Notes: generated from the sequence alone by a model not told the origin. A stretch of 64,000 nucleotides of DNA from Algoriphagus zhangzhouensis (GCF_900148515.1 NZ_FRXN01000004.1:248001-312000), one strand, 5' to 3'. Counted from the first letter of the stretch, positions 42,644 to 51,955 are shown. Made by a program: numbers and translations.

Positions 42644-43532
42644 AAGCGTTTTTAAGCATTTTTTCGAAGACTTCTCTCTGCTCGATCATCGCTTTGACTT
42701 TATCATCTGGATCGGTTCTACATTCCAATAAAATCCAACCGTCATAGTTCACTCCAGAAAACAAACTCATCAACTCTTGATATGGGTAATCACCCAAGTT
42801 CATTTCACGAACGTGGCATGTATCGCCAAGACGATCTTTCACCAAATTGAAGTTGTACTCTAATCCTTGACCGTCTAAATCCTCAGGATTACAGTTCCAG
42901 CAGACTCCAGTGCCTTTATTGTCCACATAATCCATCATGACTTTGATGTTGGGAAGGTTTTGGGTTTCTCTTCCATGTACCTCAAGCCTGATGACTTGCC
43001 CCATGTCCAAGGCGTATTGGCCCAATTCATTGAGCGCTTTTCCTATTTGCTCCAATGTTTTTTCATGAGGAACTCCTTCGGGGAAGGCATTCGGCTTGAC
43101 TTTTACTCCGGATCCACCTACATCTTTACTGAGTTGCAACCATTGCTTTGTCTTCTCAATATTATCTTTCAGGACTGCCGGATCTGGACTATGATATTCA
43201 AAATTGGTTCCCATGCCAACGATTTCCACTTTGCTGTCGTCAAATTGCTTTTTGACGTCAGCTCTTTGGGTTGGCGTCAAATTCAGGCCTACGCCATGAG
43301 CATGATCCACTCTGAGTTCCACTCCATAGATTTTAGCAGCCGTGCAATTTTTTATCAATATGGGAACGTCCCAATCTTTTCCCCATAGGTAGGTCACTAA
43401 GCCCAGCTTCATATTTTTAGTGGACATAGGAAAATTGGAAGCTAATAAACTGCCCGGTAGGGCTAAGGCTCCGGTCATTAGGGAAACGTCTTTCAGAAAA
43501 GTTCTCCGAGAAGAAAAATTAGGTTTTTGCAT
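42642..43532 (-). CDS. Tat-exported sugar phosphate isomerase/epimerase-like TIM barrel
   Basis: 296 aa. The N-terminus carries a twin-arginine signal (SSRRTFLKDVSLMTGALALP), so it is exported folded to the periplasm. The rest is an AP-endonuclease-2-type TIM barrel (MKLGLVTYLWGKDWDVPILI, YGVELRVDHAHGVGL, VGMGTNFEYHSPDP, VCWNCNPEDL, GWILLECRTDPDD), with Glu/Asp/His residues placed as in the xylose-isomerase-like metal site. Reaction unknown. Such exported members often work on sugars or inositols. It stands alone, facing the deformylase-like gene. Confidence 0.85.
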   Translation of the reverse strand: MQKPNFSSRRTFLKDVSLMTGALALPGSLLASNFPMSTKNMKLGLVTYLWGKDWDVPILIKNCTAAKIYGVELRVDHAHGVGLNLTPTQRADVKKQFDDSKVEIVGMGTNFEYHSPDPAVLKDNIEKTKQWLQLSKDVGGSGVKVKPNAFPEGVPHEKTLEQIGKALNELGQYALDMGQVIRLEVHGRETQNLPNIKVMMDYVDNKGTGVCWNCNPEDLDGQGLEYNFNLVKDRLGDTCHVREMNLGDYPYQELMSLFSGVNYDGWILLECRTDPDDKVKAMIEQREVFEKMLKNA

Positions 43533-43847
43533 TTGTTTAGGGTTGATTTTTCCTACGAGCTTGATGTATTCCTTGAAAAATAGGGAAGAGATTAATCCAC
43601 GTAGATAGGTTTATTGAAATTGATTTAAGATAAACTCATGAAACAAAATTTTGAATCAAGTAGATTTTAAAGTACTAAAAACTGAGGTGATCGCCAAGTG
43701 TAAATCTTTGGTTGGTTAATTTTAAGTAAAATAAAATCAACGGGTTACCATATTAAATACAAGTTAAATCTGTATTCTGACTACTGAGAGTGTAGATATT
43801 TTGCCTATTTATGGCTTTATTTTTGACTAAAATTTGAAAAGATATTC
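43533..43847. other. Gene-free AT-rich stretch
   Basis: 315 bp between divergent genes. A single TATTTTTG (43818-43825) could be the -7 element of the Xer gene, but no -33 box is at the right spacing. I see nothing else. Confidence 0.5.
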
Positions 43848-44756
43848 ATGCAAAAATCCTGGGAGACTTTTATCCGGCAATTCCGTCATTACCTAAAGCT
43901 CGAACGATCTCTTAGTGAAAATTCGATCGAGGCATATTGCAGCGATACTGAAAAGTTGGGTCGATTTATGGAAGAGGAATATCAAGGCATTTCTCCTTTG
44001 GAGGCCACTACCGATCAGTTGAGAGAATTTATCAGAAGGCTTGGTGAATTGGAAATTTCAGATTTTACACTTGCCAGAATTATCTCAGGAGTAAAGGCTT
44101 TTTACAAGTTTTTGATGTATGAAGAGCTGATTCAAAAGGATCCTGCTCAACTGCTGGAAGCTCCAAGATTAGGCAGAAAACTTCCAGATACGTTGAGTTA
44201 CCATGAAATCAACCAAATTTTGGAAGGGATTTCATTAGGTGAGGCCCAGGGGCATCGCAATAGAGCCATGTTGGAGCTATTGTACAGCAGTGGGTTACGG
44301 GTTTCTGAGTTAGTTGGATTGAAGCAAAGTCAAGTGTTTGAGGATGTGGGATTTTTGAGAATCATCGGGAAAGGCAATAAAGAGCGCCTCGTGCCTGTTG
44401 GAAAGGATGCCTTGAAATACATGAAGATCTATAAAGAGGAAGTCAGAAATCATCTTCAAATAGCCTCTGGGAATGAAGAATATGTCTTTCTAAACAGACG
44501 GGGAAAAAAGCTCAGCCGAGTGATGGTTTTCAAGATTATCAAGGAAGCAGTGGAGAAAGCCGGAATAGAAAAAAATGTGAGCCCCCATACTTTTCGACAT
44601 TCATTTGCAACGCATTTGATAGAAGGGGGAGCGGATTTGAGAGCTGTTCAGGAAATGCTGGGGCATGAAAGTATTACGACTACAGAAATCTATACTCATT
44701 TGGATCGGGATTATTTGAGGCAGGTATTGACTGACTTTCATCCGGGAAGTAAATAA
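43848..44756 (+). CDS. Tyrosine recombinase, XerD/XerC family
   Basis: 302 aa. N-terminal core-binding domain (FRHYLKLERSLSENSIEAYC, residues 10-95), then the catalytic set: Arg in SGLRVSELVGLK, Lys in IGKGNKERLVPVG, His-x-x-Arg in SPHTFRHSFATHL, His in MLGHESITTTE, and nucleophile Tyr in IYTHLDRDY. Closer by eye to XerD (EMLGHESITTTEIYTHLD). It probably partners with the recombinase at 15661 in dimer resolution at dif; which is XerC and which XerD needs alignment. No integrase-type neighbours, so it looks like a core gene. Confidence 0.9.
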   Translation: MQKSWETFIRQFRHYLKLERSLSENSIEAYCSDTEKLGRFMEEEYQGISPLEATTDQLREFIRRLGELEISDFTLARIISGVKAFYKFLMYEELIQKDPAQLLEAPRLGRKLPDTLSYHEINQILEGISLGEAQGHRNRAMLELLYSSGLRVSELVGLKQSQVFEDVGFLRIIGKGNKERLVPVGKDALKYMKIYKEEVRNHLQIASGNEEYVFLNRRGKKLSRVMVFKIIKEAVEKAGIEKNVSPHTFRHSFATHLIEGGADLRAVQEMLGHESITTTEIYTHLDRDYLRQVLTDFHPGSK

Positions 44757-45447
44757 AAAATGGCAGTTTCAGAAATGGACTTTGTCACATTGAGCCTTTA
44801 ATATTCTTTGACCATACAAAATGGATATGAACGTTTATCTATTTTTGGCACTTTTGAAAGACCAAAAGTCCCCCAAAGTCTTTTGCCTGAATTGGCTTGA
44901 AAATGCCTTCGGGCATTTCCTGTCGAATTGGTTCAACCGCTAAAAATCGCCGGATTTCCGAACAAGTTCGGAACTAGCCGATTTTCTTAACGCTTGTTGA
45001 CCGCAATTCGTCACCAGCCACTTCAAAGCAAATCGTACATTTAGAATCTCGTATAAAATTTAAGATTCCTGAATTTTTATACGAGGACATCAAATTTAGT
45101 CTGGACCCGCCTTCCAGTTTTGGGTGTTAAGAAATCAATTGTGAGAAGTGGCAACTAGGAGGCTTGTCTGACGAAAATTTTGCTCCCATAAACTTCAAGT
45201 TTAGACAAGAATCTATGCAAGATTGAGGAGTTTGCCGACGTGTGGGGAGGAAATTGATTTTAACCCAAAAATGGATAGCGGTGGGTTTTTTGGTCCTTTT
45301 TCACCTAAAGGAAAAAGGACAGAAAATTAAAGTTTGGGGTTAGACTTTAAAGAGGAAAAAAATTTAAAATCATGGGTAATGGCCCAATCCCGATGCAAAT
45401 TGGGATCGAGATCGAGCTTTTTTGTGGGCTAGGCCTAACCTTATTTA
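44757..45447. other. Gene-free stretch with structured repeat copy B
   Basis: 691 bp. It holds the second copy of the ~490-bp element (44841-45320). The flanks are AT-rich, and the last ~100 bp has no frame I can support. Confidence 0.7.
44841..45320. repeat. ~490-bp structured repeat, copy B (family 2)
   Basis: Same orientation as 14459-14952. The last ~80 bp and the 45108-45150 block are nearly identical. Stem changes keep pairing: CGAATTG with CAATTCG here, against CGGACTG with CAATCCG in copy A; GAAAATGCC with GGCATTT here against GAAAATG with CATTTTC. The central insert is different and forms its own hairpin, CTCGTATAAAA with TTTTTATACGAG. Confidence 0.75.
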
Positions 45448-46590
45448 CTACTTCAAAACCTCCCTTGCAATCACAATCTTCTGAATCTCAGAAGTGCCTT
45501 CTCCAATCGTGCAGAGCTTGGAGTCACGATAGAATTTCTCTACTGGATAGTCTTTGGTAAATCCATAGCCTCCAAATATCTGGACAGCCTCATTGGAAAC
45601 GGAAACAGCTACTTCGGAGGCGTAATATTTGGCCTGAGCCCCAGCTAAGGTTACTTTTTCTCCACGGTTTTTGAGGTCTGCTGCTTTGAATATCAATAAT
45701 TTCGAGGCTTCTATTTGGGTTGCCATGTCGGCCAACTTGAAAGAAATTCCTTGAAATCTACTGATAGGCTGGTTGAATTGATGCCTTTCTTTGGAGTATT
45801 GAACCGAGGCCTCAAAAGCTCCCTCAGCGATACCTAAGGAAAGAGCAGCAATGGAAATTCTCCCTCCATCCAAAACCTTCATAGATTGGATAAAACCTTC
45901 ACCGACTTTTCCCAATATTTGGCTTTCATGGACTTTGCAGTCTTCAAAGATCATCTCAGCAGTTTCTGATGCCCTCATTCCCAATTTGTCCTCTTTTCGG
46001 CCTCCTTTAAATCCTGGAGTTCCTTTTTCGACTATAAAAGCTGTCATCCCATGAGAATCGCCTACCTCGCCTGTTCGGGCTATGACTACCGCTACATCCC
46101 CGGAATATCCATGTGTGATGAAGTTTTTAGCTCCATTGATGATAAAGTATTCACCCTCCTTTTGAGCCACCGTTTTCATATTGGCAGAATCCGAACCTGT
46201 ATTTGGCTCAGTCAGTCCCCATGCTCCCAACCATTCACAGGTCGCGAGTTTGGGAAGATATTTTTGCTTTTGTTCTTCGGTTCCAAAGGTTAGAATATGC
46301 CCTGTGCAAAGTGAATTATGAGCAGCTAAGGAGAGGCCAATCGCTGGATCTAATTTGGAAACTTCAGCGATTGCGGTGACATATTCCATATAGCCAAATC
46401 CTGATCCTCCATATTCAGTCGGTACTAAAACTCCCATCAAACCCAATTCTCCCAACTTTTTGAATAGATCTTTTGGGAAAATCTGCTTGTCATCCCATTC
46501 TTTTCGGAAAGGGGTGATTTCTTTGGCTCCGAAGTCCCGGATCATATCAGCGATCATTCGCTGGTTTTCGTTCAATTCAAAATTTAGCAT
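45448..46590 (-). CDS. Acyl-CoA dehydrogenase
   Basis: 380 aa flavoprotein. N-terminal helical domain (NENQRMIADMIRDFGAKEI), middle beta domain with WGLTEPNTGSDSANMKT (FAD/substrate contact), and a C-terminal helical domain ending in YRDSKLCTIGEGTSEIQKIV, which contains the catalytic Glu of the short/medium-chain type. It oxidises acyl-CoA to enoyl-CoA and passes electrons to ETF. Chain length is not clear from sequence. The gene is alone, so the pathway (fatty acid or branched amino acid) is not shown. Confidence 0.93.
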   Translation of the reverse strand: MLNFELNENQRMIADMIRDFGAKEITPFRKEWDDKQIFPKDLFKKLGELGLMGVLVPTEYGGSGFGYMEYVTAIAEVSKLDPAIGLSLAAHNSLCTGHILTFGTEEQKQKYLPKLATCEWLGAWGLTEPNTGSDSANMKTVAQKEGEYFIINGAKNFITHGYSGDVAVVIARTGEVGDSHGMTAFIVEKGTPGFKGGRKEDKLGMRASETAEMIFEDCKVHESQILGKVGEGFIQSMKVLDGGRISIAALSLGIAEGAFEASVQYSKERHQFNQPISRFQGISFKLADMATQIEASKLLIFKAADLKNRGEKVTLAGAQAKYYASEVAVSVSNEAVQIFGGYGFTKDYPVEKFYRDSKLCTIGEGTSEIQKIVIAREVLK

Positions 46591-46761
46591 GGTAGAATTT
46601 GGGTTTATCTCTAACTATGAAACTCTAAGATTCGGAATAAGTTTCACTTGAGCAAATGGTAGATTTCTAATTCACTCATTAAATAGGTCCTTTGCCGTAT
46701 TTTCTAACTAAATCTTTTGAAATAGATTTGAAAGATGCCTATAAAGGCATTATCAGTTATA

Positions 46762-47058
46762 ATGCTTCAAATTTTGTTTAGTGAAATAGGACTTTTTGTT
46801 TTAGCCACTTTGGTGATTTTAGGTTTAGTGTTTTTGCATTTGGTCTTATTTAGGGAGTTTGTCATTCAAGAGAAGATACAGAAGCAAAGGTTAAGGGATC
46901 TAGAAAAGCTTGAGATTAAAGAAGTAAGGAGGTCTCAAATTATTTTTTCAGGGAATGAGGTTTTGGAAAAAGTCAAAAATGAATCTCAAGACCAGCTAAA
47001 TATTATCAAACTTCAGGTGGAAGCCATGGATGTTTTGGCAAAGAAAAAAGAGGATTAA
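46762..47058 (+). CDS. Small membrane protein with coiled coil, unknown
   Basis: 98 aa from the Met at 46762. One N-terminal membrane helix (IGLFVLATLVILGLVFLHLVLF) is followed by a long charged coiled coil (IQEKIQKQRLRDLEKLEIKE through the C-terminus). No family recognised. An ATG at 46735 would add nine residues, but a TAGATTTG element at 46723-46730 would place the transcription start about there, favouring 46762. It faces the PQQ dehydrogenase gene and overlaps its stop region by four bases. Confidence 0.6.
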   Translation: MLQILFSEIGLFVLATLVILGLVFLHLVLFREFVIQEKIQKQRLRDLEKLEIKEVRRSQIIFSGNEVLEKVKNESQDQLNIIKLQVEAMDVLAKKKED

Positions 47059-49169
47059 TTCTCTGGCAAAGCAAAAGCTACATATGAATCTCCACTTTTG
47101 GTTCCCTTTCCTCCGCCACAGGCGATAACCAAAAATTGTTTTCCTTCTATTTGATAAACAGCAGGGGTAGCATGGCCAGAAGCAGGTAAGGGAGCTTCCC
47201 AAAGTTTTTCTCCGGTTATTTTGTCGAAAGCCCTAATCTTTTCATCCTTGGTTGCAGCGATAAATAGTACTCCTCCGGCTGTCACAACGGGCCCACCATA
47301 ATTTTCTGTTCCTGTTTGAGGGAAGCCCTGAGCGATCAAAGAATCTATCTCACCTAGTGGGATTTGCCATTTTTTCAGTCCTGTTTGCATGTCGATCGCT
47401 GTCAGTAAACCCCAAGGTGGATTGGATCCATAAAGTCCTTCTTTCGTCAGAAGCTTTTTATAGCCATTCATATAGTATCGGGGATTGAGTGGAGCATTTT
47501 CTCCCTCAATTTCCTGTTTGTCTCCTTCCGTGGATTTACCTAATAAATAATCAACCAAGACTTTTCTGTTTTCTGTTGAAATATGATCGAAAGCAGGCAT
47601 AGCTCCTCTTCCTTTTGTAATCAATCTTTCTAATGAGTCAGAGCTGTATTTCTCGCCGATTTCCATCAAAGAAGGAATCGTTGGCAGATTTCCTTTTCTC
47701 TCTAAGCCATGACAGTTCCCACAATAATTGGAATAAACTGCCTGTCCTACATTTTCAAAACTTGAATTGGGCTTCATTTCTATCAACCAAGGGATTTGGT
47801 TGGCATTGACATAGAATAGTTGTGTTTCAGGATCGAAAGCCGCTCCTCCCCATTCACCCCCACCATCCATTCCAGGGAAAAGGACGATTGGTTTTTCTAA
47901 ATTAGGAGGAAGCCATGTGTCACCATAAAGTGCATTGGAAAGCTGATTTTTTATGTCCTTTTCCCATTCTGGTTTAAGGTTGAGAATGTCTTTTTCCTCA
48001 AAATTCATATTCATAAATGGCTCCGGAAGACTTGGAATCGGTTGGGTAGGAGAGCTGAATTCTCCCGGTAAGGTACTTTGAGTAACAGGCTTTTCTTCGA
48101 TCGGCCAAACTGGTTCTCCAGTTTCCCTGTCAAAAACATAGGTCATTCCTTGCTTGGAAATCTGAGCCACAGCATTGATCCATTTTCCATCTTTTTGAAT
48201 TCTGATCAAATTCGGATTTGCCGGAAAATCCCTGTCCCAGACATCATGATGAACTGCCTGAAAATGCCATTTCCTTTCTCCGGTAGCTGCATCCAGGGCA
48301 ATCAAGGAATTCGCGAAAAGATTGTCTCCCTTTCTATAGCCTCCCCAAAAATCGTAGGTAGCTGAACCGGTAGGGACAAAGACGGTTCCGCTTTCCTGAT
48401 CGACAGTCATCCCTGCCCAATTGTTGGCTCCACCTATTTTGGAAATGTATTGAGGGTCCCAAGTATCGTATCCAAACTCGCCTTCATGAGGGATGGTATG
48501 AAATATCCACTCCACTTGACCAGTCACAATATTATAGGCTCTGATATGTCCGGGAGCTGCATCCAACCCTTCAGAAAGCCTCATTCCAATAATCAGGAAG
48601 TCTTTATAAACAACTCCTGGAGCGTTTGCTACAATCAGGAAGTCTTCTCTTTCAGTATCTAGGCCTTTTCTTAAATCAACTTTTCCCTGATCGCCAAAGC
48701 TTAAAATTGGTTTGCCAGTATTCGCCTCAACAGCCATCAGCCAGTTTCCCGCTCCAAAAAGTATTCTTTGCTCAACTCCATTGTCCCAATAGCTCACTCC
48801 TCTGTTGGTTCCTGCCCATGAGTTTTCTCCACCTAGGACTTCAAAAGGATCAAACCTCCAAACCTCTTCACCAGTTGCAGCATCCAAAGCAAAAACATCC
48901 AGTCCTGGCGTGGTGCCATAAAGAATCCCATTTTTTACAATAGGTTGACATTGGATTTGAGAGCGCTCCGTAGCATCACCGGTCTGATAGGTCCAAGCTA
49001 TTTCAAGACTTGAAACATTGGATTTGTTGATCTGGTCAAGTGAAGAATAGCGAGAGCCATCAGCCGGGCCACCATAATGGGACCAGTCTGCATAGTCAAT
49101 GGATTGATCTTCTTTTTGGCAGGAGAAAAATAGGCTGACAAAAAGGGCTAGAAGTAGTTTTTGAGTCAT
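47055..49169 (-). CDS. PQQ-dependent dehydrogenase with inserted cytochrome c domain, lipoprotein
   Basis: 704 aa. A type II signal (LLLALFVSLFFSC) predicts lipid anchoring. The eight-bladed quinoprotein propeller has repeated tryptophan-docking motifs (DAATGEEVWRFDPF, DAATGERKWHFQAV, DRETGEPVWPIEE, DKITGEKLWEAPLP). A c-type cytochrome domain is inserted near residue 480 (YSNYCGNCHGLE, with the axial Met in GAMPAFDH). It oxidises a sugar or alcohol in the periplasm and passes electrons to the respiratory chain. Most like membrane/glucose-type quinoprotein dehydrogenases; the substrate is not known. No PQQ synthesis genes are in the window. Confidence 0.88.
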   Translation of the reverse strand: MTQKLLLALFVSLFFSCQKEDQSIDYADWSHYGGPADGSRYSSLDQINKSNVSSLEIAWTYQTGDATERSQIQCQPIVKNGILYGTTPGLDVFALDAATGEEVWRFDPFEVLGGENSWAGTNRGVSYWDNGVEQRILFGAGNWLMAVEANTGKPILSFGDQGKVDLRKGLDTEREDFLIVANAPGVVYKDFLIIGMRLSEGLDAAPGHIRAYNIVTGQVEWIFHTIPHEGEFGYDTWDPQYISKIGGANNWAGMTVDQESGTVFVPTGSATYDFWGGYRKGDNLFANSLIALDAATGERKWHFQAVHHDVWDRDFPANPNLIRIQKDGKWINAVAQISKQGMTYVFDRETGEPVWPIEEKPVTQSTLPGEFSSPTQPIPSLPEPFMNMNFEEKDILNLKPEWEKDIKNQLSNALYGDTWLPPNLEKPIVLFPGMDGGGEWGGAAFDPETQLFYVNANQIPWLIEMKPNSSFENVGQAVYSNYCGNCHGLERKGNLPTIPSLMEIGEKYSSDSLERLITKGRGAMPAFDHISTENRKVLVDYLLGKSTEGDKQEIEGENAPLNPRYYMNGYKKLLTKEGLYGSNPPWGLLTAIDMQTGLKKWQIPLGEIDSLIAQGFPQTGTENYGGPVVTAGGVLFIAATKDEKIRAFDKITGEKLWEAPLPASGHATPAVYQIEGKQFLVIACGGGKGTKSGDSYVAFALPEN

Positions 49170-49223
49170 TTCGGGAAAGAGATGCTAGAATATCGGAAAT
49201 TCTCATCTCTTTCAAAATTCAAT

Positions 49224-50054
49224 TTATAGGGAGTAGGGGAAATCCAATGGGTTTGAGAAGATGAATTCAAAACCCAATTCGATTATCTTATTTCCCGAAA
49301 TAACTCGATTTTCCCCTTCTTTTGATGAAGCAAAGCTTTTGGGAGGATCTATACCTAAATCTGTGGCATTCTTTTCGTAAACATCTTTTCTCAAGGGGTG
49401 AATTGGTGCGATTCCGTTTATAGTCTGGTTCCAGAGATCTTTTTCAATAATGAATTGTAGCAATCTTGTCGAGTCCTGTCGATGGATATAATTGACAGGG
49501 GTATGGCCAGTGACATTTTCTTTGTCCGAGAAATATTTCCCAGGAACTCTTTCATCGCCCAAAAGGCCACCAAATCTGACAATAGTTAAGTCGCCATCAA
49601 ATTTCTCTTTCCAGAAATTCTCAGCCTTCCATAGCCAACTATTTCCAGTGGTTTCATTCGTAATCAAATCCCCTTCTGTATACTCTGCTTCTTTGAAATC
49701 ATTTGGATATACCCCAGAGCTACTTACGAATATGATTTTTTCAACTTTCGAATTTTCCACCAATCCCAATAGGAATTTCATCTGCTCCATGAAATGCTCT
49801 CCTCCTTGAGATTTGGTTCTAGGAGGGACGTTAATAACCAAGATTTGGGATTGAAAAAGCTTTTGAAAATCCAGACCTGATGGGTAAGGAATCAATGAAA
49901 ACTGGATCGCAGGAACTCCTTTTTCATTAAGCTCTTTGGTCTTTTGGGAAGTTGTGGTGCTACCAATAACTGAATATCCAGAATCAATTAATTCTTTTGC
50001 CAGAGGGAGGCCGATCCAGCCCAATCCGATTATGCTGATTGATTTTTTGCTCAT
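49224..50054 (-). CDS. NAD(P)-binding epimerase/dehydratase-like protein (YeeZ-type SDR)
   Basis: 276 aa. Rossmann fold with the dinucleotide motif IGLGWIGLPLAKEL at the N-terminus, a strand and helix pair IIFVSSSGVYPNDF with the Tyr of extended SDRs, and HTPVNYIHRQDSTRLLQFII near residue 190. The first segment, GSTTTSQKTKELNEKGV, is as in YeeZ-type proteins. The catalytic Lys of YxxxK is not obvious, so a true epimerase reaction is doubtful. It follows the hydroxylase gene on the same strand, separated by a terminator. Confidence 0.75.
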   Translation of the reverse strand: MSKKSISIIGLGWIGLPLAKELIDSGYSVIGSTTTSQKTKELNEKGVPAIQFSLIPYPSGLDFQKLFQSQILVINVPPRTKSQGGEHFMEQMKFLLGLVENSKVEKIIFVSSSGVYPNDFKEAEYTEGDLITNETTGNSWLWKAENFWKEKFDGDLTIVRFGGLLGDERVPGKYFSDKENVTGHTPVNYIHRQDSTRLLQFIIEKDLWNQTINGIAPIHPLRKDVYEKNATDLGIDPPKSFASSKEGENRVISGNKIIELGFEFIFSNPLDFPYSL

Positions 50055-50058
50055 ATAT

Positions 50059-50090
50059 GAAAAAACCTCCCGAGGCTCGAGAGGTTCAAT
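50059..50090 (-). terminator. Terminator of the fatty-acid hydroxylase gene
   Basis: Read leftward, GAACCTC and GAGGTT arms pair around TCGAGCCTCGG, followed by TTTTTTC, between the stop at 50095 and the next start at 50054. Confidence 0.75.
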
Positions 50091-50094
50091 TTTT

Positions 50095-50718
50095 TTAGTC
50101 TTTTTTAGGCATTGTCCCTAAGATCATATCCCAAAGTGGAGTACTTACCCCAAAAGCTTTATCCGGATCCTTGTAATGGTGGATTGCATGGTTTACCCAA
50201 AGAATCTTCAAGAAGTTCTTAGGAGGATTGAATGCGTGAACAATGTAATGAACACCTAAATAGGAAGCATATCCAATAAGAAAACCTGGAAGAAAATAGA
50301 GTGCAAAATCTCCCATAATCAATTTGAAAACCAAATAGAAGATAGCTGCATATGCAGCACTCACAAACGGAGGCATTGCCAAGCGATCTTTATCCTTAGG
50401 ATAATCATGGTGAACACCATGAACAGTATACTGAAGCTTGTCTTTGATAGGAGTGTTTGGCTCCATATGGAAGAAGTATTTATGCATCAAATACTCTACT
50501 AAAGTAAATGCGATATACCCAATAAACAGGACCAACAATCCCATTCCCAAATTTATAGATGTGCCCAAAGCATAATAGAACGAAATCGCAGATAGAACAA
50601 GGAACATCGTGATAGGAATCGAGATGTGTGTTCTAGAGATTTTTTCTAGTATTGGATTTTGGAACATCTGTGCAGATCCGAAATTGTCAGGTCTGTCCAG
50701 TCTACCAATCTTTTTCAT
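50095..50718 (-). CDS. Fatty acid hydroxylase / sterol desaturase family protein
   Basis: 207 aa membrane protein with four hydrophobic segments. Its diiron histidine clusters are MHKYFFH, HGVHHDYP, HYIVHA and HAIHHYKDP, the pattern of the FA2H/sterol-desaturase superfamily. It likely hydroxylates a fatty acyl chain, possibly for sphingolipid or ornithine-lipid type lipids common in Bacteroidota; the substrate is inferred. No sphingolipid genes adjoin it in the window. Confidence 0.85.
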   Translation of the reverse strand: MKKIGRLDRPDNFGSAQMFQNPILEKISRTHISIPITMFLVLSAISFYYALGTSINLGMGLLVLFIGYIAFTLVEYLMHKYFFHMEPNTPIKDKLQYTVHGVHHDYPKDKDRLAMPPFVSAAYAAIFYLVFKLIMGDFALYFLPGFLIGYASYLGVHYIVHAFNPPKNFLKILWVNHAIHHYKDPDKAFGVSTPLWDMILGTMPKKD

Positions 50719-50818
50719 TGCATTACTGATTAATTCTCCAATAGTTGGCTACAATTTGGTGCAAAAATAACCCAGAAGTTAATTAATACACATTGATTTT
50801 CGTCATAAATCTGATATT

Positions 50819-51955
50819 TCAGACTTTTGCCAAGCAATTTTCAATGGTTTTTTGGTAATACTTGACATATAATGGGAGGATTTCTGATATGTCAAATTCT
50901 TTTGCCCTTGCTAAAGCATTCTCTTTGAAAGTTGGCAAATTCTTATCATCCAAGATTATCAGAGCCTTTTCTTTCATGTCCATGACATCTCCTACCTTAC
51001 AAACGAATCCTGTTTTTCCATTGATATTCAGTTCTGGAATTCCTCCTGCATCAGAAGTCAAAATAGGGACTTCACAAGCCATTGCTTCCAAAGCAGCCAA
51101 ACCAAATGATTCTTTCTCAGAAGGCATTACAAACAAATCCGCTACAGAAAGTACTTCCTCAACAGCATCCAGTTTTCCTAAGAATCGGATATCATCACAG
51201 GTTCCCAGGTCTCTGCAAAGTCTTTCCATTTTATCCCGCTCTGGACCATCACCCACTAGAAGAAGCTTCGCCGGAATTTCTTTTCTGACTTCGTAAAATA
51301 CTCTGATTACATCTTCCACTCTTTTTACTTTTCTAAAGTTGGAAGTGTGAACCATTAATTTTTCACCATTTGGACAAATTGCAAGCTTGAAATGCTCTTT
51401 TTTCTGCTTTTTAAAGCGGTCAAGATCGATGAAGTTTGGTATTACCTCGATGTCTCTTTTTATATCAAAATGGCTGTATGTCTCTTTTCTCAAATCCTCA
51501 GAAACAGCTGTCACGCCATCTGATTGATTGATGGAGAAAGTTACCACCGGTTCATAACTTGGATCTTTGCCTACCAAAGTGATATCAGTACCATGCAAAG
51601 TAGTTACTACAGGTATTTGTATTCCTTGCTCTTTCAAGATTTGCTTAGCCATGTAAGCAGCAGAGGCATGGGGGATGGCATAATGGACGTGAAGTAGATC
51701 TAAGTTTTCATATTTGACTACTGAGACCATTTTACTTGCCAGGGCCAACTCATAAGGAGCATGCTCAAACAAGGGATAGCTTTTGATGTCTACCTCGTGA
51801 TAGTAAAGGTTTTCACTGAAAAAATCGAGTCTTGTAGGTTGACGATATGTGATGAAATGAATTTCATGACCAATTTTAGCCAATCCTTTTCCAAGTTCCG
51901 TGGCTACTACACCACTACCACCAAATGTGGGGTAACATACAATTCCAATCTTCAT
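50819..51955 (-). CDS. bshA: N-acetyl-alpha-D-glucosaminyl L-malate synthase
   Basis: 378 aa GT4 glycosyltransferase. The N-terminus MKIGIVCYPTFGGSGVVATE and the early HYAIPHASAAYMAKQIL block are strongly BshA-like. The C-terminal nucleotide-sugar domain has the E-x7-E motif in PSEKESFGLAALEAMACEVP. It makes GlcNAc-malate from UDP-GlcNAc and L-malate, the first step of bacillithiol synthesis. BshB and BshC are not in the window. The enzyme indicates a bacillithiol-based redox buffer. Confidence 0.92.
   Translation of the reverse strand: MKIGIVCYPTFGGSGVVATELGKGLAKIGHEIHFITYRQPTRLDFFSENLYYHEVDIKSYPLFEHAPYELALASKMVSVVKYENLDLLHVHYAIPHASAAYMAKQILKEQGIQIPVVTTLHGTDITLVGKDPSYEPVVTFSINQSDGVTAVSEDLRKETYSHFDIKRDIEVIPNFIDLDRFKKQKKEHFKLAICPNGEKLMVHTSNFRKVKRVEDVIRVFYEVRKEIPAKLLLVGDGPERDKMERLCRDLGTCDDIRFLGKLDAVEEVLSVADLFVMPSEKESFGLAALEAMACEVPILTSDAGGIPELNINGKTGFVCKVGDVMDMKEKALIILDDKNLPTFKENALARAKEFDISEILPLYVKYYQKTIENCLAKV

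Noticed and set aside
43848..45320. Xer gene plus adjacent repeat considered as an integrative element
   Set aside because: The recombinase looks like core XerD, and the repeat has a second copy 30 kb away without an adjacent integrase in the same arrangement.
45372..45560. 62-aa plus-strand frame
   Set aside because: It is half intergenic, half antisense to the acyl-CoA dehydrogenase, with no protein-like composition.
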